DNA of 52,787 nucleotides from Ferruginibacter sp. (GTDB taxonomy: Bacteria > Bacteroidota > Bacteroidia > Chitinophagales > Chitinophagaceae). The stretch lies in contig JAURWD010000177.1 in assembly GCA_030655145.1 (NCBI GenBank), positions 1 to 52,787 of the forward strand, written 5' to 3'. The notes under the pieces were generated by a model. The model was not told the origin of the DNA. It was given only the letters and a program-made list of their open reading frames with translations, and searched no databases. This document shows, in pieces, positions 46,207-52,787 of this stretch (position 1 is its first letter; every line of letters begins with the position of its first letter). A program made the translations under genes and the position numbers.

Positions 46207-46294
46207 CCGGTTCGGAAGTTTTTTTTTCTTCGACATCCTACCCAGCCCAGTTTATCATTTCAATTTCTGCATCCCACTATTCAAGGAACGCTTC

Positions 46295-47632
46295 ATGGAT
46301 CTTCTAGAACGATTTAAACAGTATATCCAAACAGGGCAGTTGTTCCAACATACGGATCGGCTACTCCTTGCTGTTAGTGGTGGATTGGATTCCGTTGTAC
46401 TATGTGCTTTATGCAAGGAGGTTGGCTATGATTTTAACATTGCTCACTGCAATTTCAAATTACGCCGCGAAGAAAGTGACCGCGATGAATCATTTGTGCG
46501 GGAAATAGCGAGCGCATACCAGGTGCCTTTTTACTCCACCATTTTTGATACAACCGCTTATGCGAGCGAAAAGAAACAATCCATTGAAGAAGCCGCCAGA
46601 ACGCTTCGCTATGAATGGTTTTATGAATTGCTCAACTCCGATCCGGCGGGTGCCGGAAGTTATGTGTTGACCGCACACCATGCGGATGATAACATTGAAA
46701 CAGTTGTTATGAATTTTTTTCGCGGCACGGGTATCAGCGGCCTGAGAGGAATGCTGCCAAAACAAGGTAAAGTCATTCGCCCATTATTGTTTGCAACGCG
46801 GGCTGAATTGGAATCATTTCAACAACAACAAGGACTTGCTTTTGTAACGGATCATACCAACCTTGAAACCACCTACACCCGAAACCATTTCCGTCATTCG
46901 ATACTGCCCCTGGTTGCAGAAAAATATCCCGGCGCCGCCGGCAACGTGCTAAAAAATATTAAACGATTTGCCGATGCAGAAACACTCTACCTGCAAGCCG
47001 TGCAATTGAACAAAAAAAAATTGGTAGAAATAAGGGATAACGAAGTGCATATACCGGTGCTGAAACTGCAAAACTCCAATGCACCATCAACACTGATGTA
47101 CGAAATTTTAAAAGACTATGCTTTCAGTGCTCACCAGGCAGATGAAGCCATGGCCTTATTAACAAGCGGTTCAGGGAAATTTCTTCAGTCGTTAACTCAT
47201 CGCCTGCTGCGCAATCGCAAGTGGCTGATCATTACGCCGCTTGCTACCACGGAAGCTGCAACTATTTTGATTGAAGAAGGAGTGGAACACATCAATTTTC
47301 CAGGCGGAGAACTAACGGTTAAGCGTGCTCGTAATGGCGTAAAGTCACACCATTTTGGCGATATGGTCGCACATGTGGATGCTGACGAGGTTAAATTTCC
47401 TTTATTACTGCGGAAGTGGAAACAGGGCGATTATTTTTATCCGCTGGGTATGCAAAAGAAAAAAAAGCTAAGCCGCTTTTTTATAGATAAGAAATTGTCT
47501 CTCTCCCAAAAAGAAAATACCTGGATCGTAGAGATGGACAAAAAGATCATATGGATAGTTGGCCACCGGATCGATGATCGGTTTAAGCTGGTTGACAGCA
47601 CTGCGCAGGTTTTAACGCTCTCAGTTAAATAG
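46295..47632 (+). CDS. tilS: tRNA(Ile)-lysidine synthase
   Basis: The 445-residue enzyme makes lysidine at C34 of tRNA-Ile2 and thereby changes its anticodon and amino-acid identity; it is essential in most bacteria. The ATP-binding PP-loop is LLLAVSGGLDSVVLCAL (about residues 23-39), followed by NIAHCNFKLRREESDRDESF, LTAHHADDNIETVVMNFFRG and RNHFRHSILP. The C-terminal domain has LLLRKWKQGDYFYPLGM and KKKLSRFFIDKKLS, as in long TilS proteins. Its last eight bases overlap the convergent rhomboid gene. Confidence 0.95.
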   Translation: MDLLERFKQYIQTGQLFQHTDRLLLAVSGGLDSVVLCALCKEVGYDFNIAHCNFKLRREESDRDESFVREIASAYQVPFYSTIFDTTAYASEKKQSIEEAARTLRYEWFYELLNSDPAGAGSYVLTAHHADDNIETVVMNFFRGTGISGLRGMLPKQGKVIRPLLFATRAELESFQQQQGLAFVTDHTNLETTYTRNHFRHSILPLVAEKYPGAAGNVLKNIKRFADAETLYLQAVQLNKKKLVEIRDNEVHIPVLKLQNSNAPSTLMYEILKDYAFSAHQADEAMALLTSGSGKFLQSLTHRLLRNRKWLIITPLATTEAATILIEEGVEHINFPGGELTVKRARNGVKSHHFGDMVAHVDADEVKFPLLLRKWKQGDYFYPLGMQKKKKLSRFFIDKKLSLSQKENTWIVEMDKKIIWIVGHRIDDRFKLVDSTAQVLTLSVK

Positions 47633-48245
47633 ATCCGCTTATCTGGGCAACCATCTGGTTAAACAAAAAAGGATGTAATGCAATCGGGAAGACGAGGCCG
47701 AATAATGCCCCCCATAAATGTGCATCATGATTGATGTTATCACCACTTTTTTTCGCGGCGTATATGCAGTATATTAGGTATAAGGGACCAAAAATGTAGG
47801 CTGGTATGACAGGAGGGATAAAAAAGAATCCCATTTTCATCGTAGGATAAAATACAATGCCGGCGAACACCACTGCCGAAACAGCTCCTGAAGCACCGAG
47901 ACTGCGATACTGATAGTTGTTTTTGTTTTTTAAGTAGCTGGGAATATCGGCAACCACCATTCCGCCAAAGTAAAGTACGAGGTACATCCACTTTCCTGAC
48001 AATTCTTCACAACCTGGCTCAACAATTTGCTGCCCGAATAAAAAGAGCGTAAACATGTTGAAGATGAGGTGCATCCCGTCGCCATGCAAAAATCCGGAAC
48101 TGATGAACCGGTACCATTGATTTTTCTCCCGCATTTCTGTTGGCCAGAAAATGAGGTCATCCATGATCTTTTGACTGCTGAACGCGGAGAAGCTAATGAT
48201 GCAGGTAATGGCAATGATGCCTATGGTGATCGATAAAAGTTCCAT
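47625..48245 (-). CDS. Rhomboid family intramembrane serine protease
   Basis: The 206-residue protein has six or so hydrophobic segments. Catalytic Ser sits in SLGASGAVSAVV (GASG motif) and catalytic His in NHDAHLWGALFGLVF. The N-terminal-loop region WYRFISSGFLHGDGMHLIFN with HLIFNM is the usual conserved L1/TM2 motif. Rhomboids cleave transmembrane proteins within the bilayer. The substrate is unknown. The 3' end overlaps tilS by eight bases in a convergent arrangement. It lies 22 bases downstream of rlmH in the same direction, so they may be co-transcribed. Confidence 0.92.
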   Translation of the reverse strand: MELLSITIGIIAITCIISFSAFSSQKIMDDLIFWPTEMREKNQWYRFISSGFLHGDGMHLIFNMFTLFLFGQQIVEPGCEELSGKWMYLVLYFGGMVVADIPSYLKNKNNYQYRSLGASGAVSAVVFAGIVFYPTMKMGFFFIPPVIPAYIFGPLYLIYCIYAAKKSGDNINHDAHLWGALFGLVFPIALHPFLFNQMVAQISGSI

Positions 48246-48267
48246 TGATAAATTTGGCGCAAGTTAA

Positions 48268-48741
48268 CTATTGATGATGATATTTCTCGTTGCGCAGGAT
48301 AGAGCAAGCGCGGTAAACCTGCTCTGCCAGCATGAGCCGCACCAATTGATGCGGAAAAACAAGTTGCGCCAGGCTCCACTTAAAATTACCGCGCTGGGTA
48401 ACGGTGTCGCTTACCCCAAAAGCTCCGCCGATGAGGAAGATCACATTCTTCGTACTTTCATTCGCCCTGGTTTGAATAAAGCTGGCAAGTCCTTCGCTGC
48501 TTAGCTGTTTTCCGCGTTCATCCAATACGATTAGGTAATCATCTTTTTGTAACAATTGCAGGATGGTTTCACCTTCTTTTTTCTTTAGGTCTGCTTCACT
48601 AAGGCTGGCAGCATTTTTTGGTGTGGGTATAATCGACCATTCCACCGGGTAATAGTTACTTACTCTTTTAGTAAACATTTCGATACCTTCTTTCACGTAG
48701 GATTCATGCGCTTTGCCAACGGTCCAAAAATGAATTTTCAT
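48268..48741 (-). CDS. rlmH: 23S rRNA (pseudouridine1915-N3)-methyltransferase
   Basis: A 157-residue SPOUT enzyme that methylates pseudouridine 1915 in helix 69 of 23S rRNA. It begins MKIHFWTVGKAHESYVKEGI and has YLIVLDERGKQLSSEGLASF, VIFLIGGAFGVSD (SAM knot loop), and the C-terminal block MLAEQVYRACSILRNEKYHH. The C-terminal YHH is conserved in RlmH. Length matches the family. Located directly upstream of the rhomboid gene. Confidence 0.95.
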   Translation of the reverse strand: MKIHFWTVGKAHESYVKEGIEMFTKRVSNYYPVEWSIIPTPKNAASLSEADLKKKEGETILQLLQKDDYLIVLDERGKQLSSEGLASFIQTRANESTKNVIFLIGGAFGVSDTVTQRGNFKWSLAQLVFPHQLVRLMLAEQVYRACSILRNEKYHHQ

Positions 48742-48843
48742 AAAAAGTATTTAAGAAGGCTATAGTGCAGGGCGCATAATTAATTGAAAGGTCTACCGAT
48801 GATACTACCGTCGTGCGTTTTGTTAGAAAGGCAACGGAACCCA

Positions 48844-49569
48844 TTACAGCATCAACGACACGATCTTCCTGACTTCCTCCTCGTCGCTGACATAGACATT
48901 TCCGTAATCAAGCACATCGGGGTTCACAGAAAGTACAGGATTTGCAATTATTTTTCGGGCAGAGCCGTGAAACTCCCTGGCGCCGGTTTCCTGAATTAGT
49001 TTTTCAATATTCCCTGAGTTGACTCCCGCCCCGGGCATAATGATGATCCGTTCGTCAGCTGCCTGAACCAGGGTCGCCAGGAATGCGGTTGCCAATGGGG
49101 CCGCACTTTTTTGTCCTGAAGTTAGAATTCGTTCGCAGCCAGCTGCGATGATATCTTCTAAAGCCTGCATCGGGTCGGGCGTCGTATCAAAGACTCGGTT
49201 ACAGGTTACGCCCATCGGGTATGCCCATTCAACCACCTGCGACATGCGCTGCAGATCGATCGTGCCATCCAGGCGTTGAATACCAATAGAGATGCCATCG
49301 CACCCAAGTTCTTTGCACATTTTAATATCCTGGCCGATCATTTCAAACTCATCAGCATCATAAAAATAATTACCAGACCGGGGACGAATGATCGGGTACA
49401 ACTGGATGTTGATCTTTTGCCTTGTTTGTTTGATAGCGCCAAAACTCGGCGTGGTGCCGCCTTCTACCGGGTTATCGCACAATTCGGCGCGGACAGCTCC
49501 GGCCTTTTCGGCGATGATGGCACTTTGTATATTAAAGGCACAGACTTCAAATACTGCTTTTGTGTTCAT
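48844..49569 (-). CDS. cutC: CutC-family protein (copper homeostasis-like TIM barrel)
   Basis: From the ATG at 49569 the product has 241 residues and starts MNTKAVFEVCAFNIQSAIIA, the typical CutC N-terminus. Other family marks are AELCDNPVEGGTTPSFGAI, ELGCDGISIGIQRLDGTIDL, NRVFDTTPDPMQALEDIIAA, CERILTSGQKSAAPLATAFL, MPGAGVNSGNIEKLI and EFHGSARKI. CutC was linked to copper tolerance in E. coli, but its enzymatic role remains uncertain. The open frame continues to 49713, an N-terminal extension of 48 residues I do not believe. Monocistronic. Confidence 0.9.
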   Translation of the reverse strand: MNTKAVFEVCAFNIQSAIIAEKAGAVRAELCDNPVEGGTTPSFGAIKQTRQKINIQLYPIIRPRSGNYFYDADEFEMIGQDIKMCKELGCDGISIGIQRLDGTIDLQRMSQVVEWAYPMGVTCNRVFDTTPDPMQALEDIIAAGCERILTSGQKSAAPLATAFLATLVQAADERIIIMPGAGVNSGNIEKLIQETGAREFHGSARKIIANPVLSVNPDVLDYGNVYVSDEEEVRKIVSLML

Positions 49570-49912
49570 GGGAAGGTTATTGTTGTTTATTATGGAAACG
49601 AAATCCGTCAAAGCTATTGAATGAACGCGAAAAACTCGGGCCAACTGATTCATTAATAATTGGCTCCCAATTGCTTCAAGTTTATGGTTTTTACAATTGG
49701 TGTTCCTGGTCAAACGGAGCGACGCGAACGAAGTAAGTTGGAAAGGCTCCTAGAATTGTGGTGTTTTTCTTCCGAAAACCAGGGGTTTTTCTTTCAGGTA
49801 TGTTCAGGCGCAACCTGATATTTGTCCTGTTGTTCATCTATAACAAGGTTTGGTCCGTACCCTATACTATTTTGGTTCCATGCCTATTCTAGCGATAATT
49901 CAACAAACAGAT

Positions 49913-49938
49913 CAGCCGGCGTAAATGCCGGCTTTTTT
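49913..49938 (+). terminator. Orphan intrinsic terminator in the cutC-bshC gap
   Basis: GCCGGC (49915-49920) pairs with GCCGGC (49927-49932) around the loop GTAAAT and is followed by six T residues, a clear plus-strand terminator. The closest upstream gene on the same strand is tilS (ends 47632). An unseen small RNA could end here. Confidence 0.8.
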
Positions 49939-50111
49939 GTTTGCACCTACTTTCGCAACGCGACAAAGTAAAAAACACAGGCGCAACATAAATGAGTAAA
50001 GCCACTTTTGCTTGATATGGTGACGAAAAAAAAAGCCTACCCTTCCAGCACTCACGATCTGCTTTCGACGCTAATGCTATCCGTTGATGTTGAGGAAGAT
50101 TTAACAGTTGG

Positions 50112-50144
50112 CTTGAAGTAAATTTCAGGATTGATGTAAGTTTG
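50112..50144 (+). promoter_or_regulatory. Candidate promoter of bshC
   Basis: CTTG at 50112-50115, a 21-base spacer and TAAGTTTG at 50137-50144 fit the consensus with a three-base -33 box (TTG). Initiation near 50151 would give a leader of about 24 bases before the ATG. Confidence 0.5.
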
Positions 50145-50174
50145 CCAATCTCACCGGACTGTAAACACTAATTA

Positions 50175-51773
50175 ATGAATTCTACTGCTTCCTTGCTTTC
50201 GTATAAGCAAACGGGTTACTTTTCAAAAATTGTTCTCGACTATATTGACACTGCTGAGGCTATCCAACCGTTTATCAGTCAGCAGCCCACCCCGGCAGGA
50301 ATTGCAGCCGCCATCCAGGCCAGAAAAAACTTCAAGACCAACCGGCAACTACTGGTTGACGTGTTAACAAAACAGTACGCCGAGGTTCGCGGCAATGAAT
50401 TGGTTCAGGCTAACATTCAGTCATTGCTGAGCGACAATACATTCACAATCTGTACTGCGCACCAACCCAATATTTTTACCGGGCAACTCTATTTTATCTA
50501 TAAGATTTTGCACACCATCAAGCTTGCGGCTTCCCTCAAAACCCAGATTCCGGAAAATCATTTTGTTCCGGTGTACTACATGGGCAGCGAAGATGCTGAC
50601 CTGGAGGAATTAGGATTCGTGGTGATCAATGGAAAAAAATATGAATGGAAAACGGATCAAACCGGTGCGGTTGGAAGAATGAAGGTTGACCAGGCACTCG
50701 TGGCCTTATTGGAAGAGATCAGCGGCCAGCTGTTGGTGGAGCCATTCGGCGCGGAGATCACGGAACTCATGAAAAGAAGTTATTCAGTGGGTGACACCAT
50801 TGAAGCATCAACTTTTAAGATGGTCAATGAGTTATTCGCCGGTTTCGGTTTGCTCATCCTGCTTCCTGATAATCCTGCTTTAAAAAGATCCTATGCGCCG
50901 GTCATTGAAAAGGAACTGTTCCAGGCTTTCTCTCACAAACTGGTGCAGGAAACCGTAACGGCTTTTCCCGCGGATTATAAAGTGCAGGCAAGTGGAAGGG
51001 AGCTCAATATGTTTTATTTAAGCGAAGGTCACCGTGACCGGTTTGAACAAGTAGGAGATACCTGGAAAATTGTGAACTCGGATCGCGAATTTACCCGGGA
51101 AGAGTTGTCGAATGAATTGGCGGAACATCCGGAACGGTTCAGTCCAAACGTGATTCTGCGGCCTGCTTTACAGGAATGGATCTTGCCAAACATCGCGTTT
51201 ATTGGTGGCGGTGGGGAGATCGCTTATTGGCTCCAACTGAAACGCGTATTCGAAGATTTATCTGTTCCCTACCCGGTGCTCGTTGTAAGAAATTCTTTTT
51301 TATTTGTTAGCAAAGAAGCAAATGCCTTGGCAATCAAATTATGTTTTGAGTTGCCCGAGCTTTTTGCAACCGAAAATACTCTTGTAGACAAACTGGTTCG
51401 GAGAGATACCGAACGACAGATCAGTTTGGAGGAAGAGAAAAAAGCATTCAACAAATTATACGAGGAGGTGAAAATCATCGCCGGCAAAGTAGCAAACACC
51501 CTCGCCAATCATACAGAAGCTTTGCAACAACAAGGCTTGAAAAAACTGGATGCATTGGAGAAAAAATTATTGCGGGCTGAGAAGAAGAAATTTGAAGCGG
51601 AGATACGCCAGTTAAACAAACTCCTGCAGCAATTGTTTCCGTCCCAAAGCCTCCAGGAGCGGGTAGATAACCTGATGCCTTATTACGCAAAATGGGGCAA
51701 GGATTTTATAAAGGATCTCTACCAGCATTCATTGACGCTCGAGCAAGAATTTACGGTGCTGACCGAAGCGTAG
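50175..51773 (+). CDS. bshC: Putative cysteine ligase BshC (bacillithiol biosynthesis)
   Basis: The 532-residue product has the BshC signature TICTAHQPNIFTGQLYFIYK (about residues 91-110, 20 residues) and later FIGGGGEIAYWLQLK and YPVLVVRNSFLF. A coiled-coil segment (about 420-500: EEEKKAFNKLYEEVKIIAGK and LDALEKKLLRAEKKKFEAEI) lies towards the C-terminus, as in solved BshC structures. BshC adds cysteine to glucosaminyl-malate to give bacillithiol, the low-molecular-weight thiol of many Bacteroidota and Firmicutes. BshA and BshB are not in the window. It is convergent with purE; a short inverted repeat (51774-51792) separates them. Confidence 0.93.
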   Translation: MNSTASLLSYKQTGYFSKIVLDYIDTAEAIQPFISQQPTPAGIAAAIQARKNFKTNRQLLVDVLTKQYAEVRGNELVQANIQSLLSDNTFTICTAHQPNIFTGQLYFIYKILHTIKLAASLKTQIPENHFVPVYYMGSEDADLEELGFVVINGKKYEWKTDQTGAVGRMKVDQALVALLEEISGQLLVEPFGAEITELMKRSYSVGDTIEASTFKMVNELFAGFGLLILLPDNPALKRSYAPVIEKELFQAFSHKLVQETVTAFPADYKVQASGRELNMFYLSEGHRDRFEQVGDTWKIVNSDREFTREELSNELAEHPERFSPNVILRPALQEWILPNIAFIGGGGEIAYWLQLKRVFEDLSVPYPVLVVRNSFLFVSKEANALAIKLCFELPELFATENTLVDKLVRRDTERQISLEEEKKAFNKLYEEVKIIAGKVANTLANHTEALQQQGLKKLDALEKKLLRAEKKKFEAEIRQLNKLLQQLFPSQSLQERVDNLMPYYAKWGKDFIKDLYQHSLTLEQEFTVLTEA

Positions 51774-51796
51774 ACTAACCGTTGACGTTAGTGAGG

Positions 51797-52312
51797 CTAT
51801 TTATCAAATTCATTCGTGAACCCAAGGCGCTTCACATTTTTTACACTTTCCATTACGATATCATCCTGGTATTCTTTGTACGCTTCTAATTTGCCAGCAA
51901 TGGAGGGATCGTGCAGGGCAAGGATCTGGGCAGCAAGTATGCCCGCATTTTTCGCACCATTAAGTGCAACCGTGGCAACCGGTACACCATACGGCATTTG
52001 GAGAATAGACAGCATGGAATCCCAGCCATCAATTGAATTTGAAGACTTTACAGGTACGCCAATCACGGGAAGAATTGTATGAGCGGCTACCATTCCCGGG
52101 AGATGTGCTGCGCCACCAGCGCCTGCGATGATCACTTTCAGTCCCCTTTCTTTTGCTTTCAAAGCATAGTCGCGTAAACGTTCTGGTGTACGATGTGCTG
52201 AAACAATGGTAAGCTCGGGCTCCACCTCAAACTGGCGCAACATTTCTGCAGCACCTTTCATTATTTCAAGATCACTTTCGCTGCCCATGATAATTCCGAC
52301 AAGAAGACTCAT
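51797..52312 (-). CDS. purE: N5-carboxyaminoimidazole ribonucleotide mutase
   Basis: From the ATG at 52312 the product has 171 residues and begins [20 protein letters not shown], the class I PurE start with the GSxSD motif. Then follow [40 protein letters not shown] and the [20 protein letters not shown] loop. It converts N5-CAIR to CAIR in purine synthesis. An open frame continues to 52384, but those 24 residues do not resemble the family. The partner purK is not visible. Convergent with bshC; divergent from the efflux adaptor gene at the window end. Confidence 0.94.
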   Translation of the reverse strand: MSLLVGIIMGSESDLEIMKGAAEMLRQFEVEPELTIVSAHRTPERLRDYALKAKERGLKVIIAGAGGAAHLPGMVAAHTILPVIGVPVKSSNSIDGWDSMLSILQMPYGVPVATVALNGAKNAGILAAQILALHDPSIAGKLEAYKEYQDDIVMESVKNVKRLGFTNEFDK

Positions 52313-52502
52313 ACCTAAAAATTTATCGCAAAGAAAAGGGAAAATTATGAATACCGTTTCGAACGATTTTTCTTTCAGGGACACAACAACTTGTATGTAT
52401 TAATTGTAGTTATAACAATATTTCTTTTGCATAATTCTTCAAAAACACCTGGTATTCGGAGTTTTAACATCTTTCCCCGGAAAGTCTGGTTTCAAAAAAT
52501 CC

Positions 52503-52510
52503 TATATTTG
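52503..52510 (+). promoter_or_regulatory. Candidate -7 box of the efflux adaptor gene
   Basis: TATATTTG matches TAnnTTTG exactly and lies 27 bases before the ATG at 52538. No TTTG box is found at the expected distance upstream, so this is a one-box call. Confidence 0.4.
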
Positions 52511-52537
52511 GTTTTACTTTATTTTTAAGTGTATATA

Positions 52538-52787
52538 ATGCAATATTCTCCCGGTCGCTTGTTTTTTTTTCCACTCCTGATAGTCCTGACCTTTTCTCTT
52601 TCTCATTGTAAAAGCAAAGCAAAAGAAGTAAAATCACCCCGAACAAATGCCCCGGTCATTGTTGACATTCTCATAGCCCAGCGAGATACCGTAAATAACA
52701 TCATCGAAGCAAACGGAACCGTTATTGCCGGTGAGTTCGTGGAACTACGCCCTGAAGTAAGCGGACGGCTAACTTATTTGAATTTGC
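52538..52787 (+). CDS. RND efflux periplasmic adaptor (HlyD/MFP family), N-terminal part (partial)
   Basis: The frame from the ATG at 52538 reaches the window edge after 83 codons. It has a lipoprotein signal (FFFPLLIVLTFSLSHCKSK; predicted lipidated Cys24) followed by APVIVDILIAQRDTVNNIIE, then ANGTVIAGEFVELRPEVSGR. That final segment is the conserved MFP entry into the biotinyl-lipoyl-like hairpin (G-x-V-x-A...V-x-L-R-x-E-V-S-G-R). Such adaptors link an inner-membrane RND pump with an outer-membrane TolC-like channel; those partners would be expected just beyond this window. Divergent from purE. Confidence 0.85.
   Translation, partial: MQYSPGRLFFFPLLIVLTFSLSHCKSKAKEVKSPRTNAPVIVDILIAQRDTVNNIIEANGTVIAGEFVELRPEVSGRLTYLNL

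Larger units (their letters stand above)
49570..50174. other. Long intergenic region between cutC and bshC, with an orphan terminator
   Basis: About 600 bases with no plausible protein gene. It holds a plus-strand terminator (49913-49938) that has no annotated gene upstream on that strand, and the bshC promoter (50112-50144). The stretch 49740-49912 could include a small RNA that uses the orphan terminator, but no exact Bacteroidota promoter box was recognised there, so an RNA gene is not claimed. Confidence 0.65.

Noticed and set aside
51774-51792. ACTAAC/GTTAGT inverted repeat between bshC and purE
   Set aside because: Only six base pairs and no T run, so too weak to call a terminator.
1-52787. 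CRISPR arrays, insertion sequences, prophage or integrase genes
   Set aside because: No spaced direct repeats, transposase-like or phage structural genes were recognised; the tail-fibre-like protein is better explained as a chromosomal surface protein.

Overview
The window looks like a chromosomal segment of a Bacteroidota bacterium, most likely Chitinophagaceae or a close relative. The evidence is Bacteroidota-type promoter boxes (TTTG, about 20 bases, TAnnTTTG), absence of obvious Shine-Dalgarno sites, a protein with a type IX secretion C-terminal sorting domain, a TonB-type outer-membrane barrel with a carboxypeptidase-regulatory-like N-terminus, YfhO, BshC, an HlyD-type lipoprotein adaptor and futalosine-pathway mqnA. 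Assignments rest on motif recognition only; no database search was run.

Layout. 1-6630 (+): the end of hisG followed by hisD, hisC, hisB, hisH, hisA, hisF and hisIE, a compact histidine operon with several gene overlaps. 6632-17050: mixed housekeeping and envelope genes (PH/SHOCT membrane protein, M13 metallopeptidase lipoprotein, TrmH, S9 peptidase, MsrB-MsrA lipoprotein, anti-sigma-like cupin protein, PrfC). 17104-22227 (-): a 1250-residue secreted Gly-rich/PKD/Ig-like protein with a gliding-motility C-terminal domain, then purB. 22364-26602 (+): mqnA followed by a visibly A+T-richer block of two methyltransferases and two glycosyltransferases. 26623-33956 (-): a repeat-containing surface protein, then YfhO, two tandem GT2 glycosyltransferases and gmd as one probable operon. 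Together the two blocks form a surface-glycan locus. 34115-36763 (-): outer-membrane beta-barrel protein. 37184-37258: tRNA-His with a clear promoter and terminator. 37505-52787: Prc-type protease, DinB-family protein, S8 peptidase, ispE, bifunctional nuclease, etfA/etfB, TPR protein, tilS, rhomboid protease, rlmH, cutC, bshC, purE, and the start of an RND efflux adaptor.

The most notable feature is three interrupted genes: a glycosyltransferase shifted at a nine-T run, a tandem-repeat surface protein shifted at a five-G run, and a Prc protease with an in-frame TGA. They may be sequencing errors, real decay, or (for the poly-T glycosyltransferase) a phase-variable switch. Secondary points are mirror-image promoter boxes between purB and mqnA, a hairpin ending on the ispE start codon, an orphan terminator in the cutC-bshC gap, and an anti-sigma-like cupin protein without a sigma gene beside it.

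I did not find a convincing undescribed multi-gene system. Most of the window is ordinary housekeeping sequence. No CRISPR array, insertion sequence, prophage or integrase was seen.
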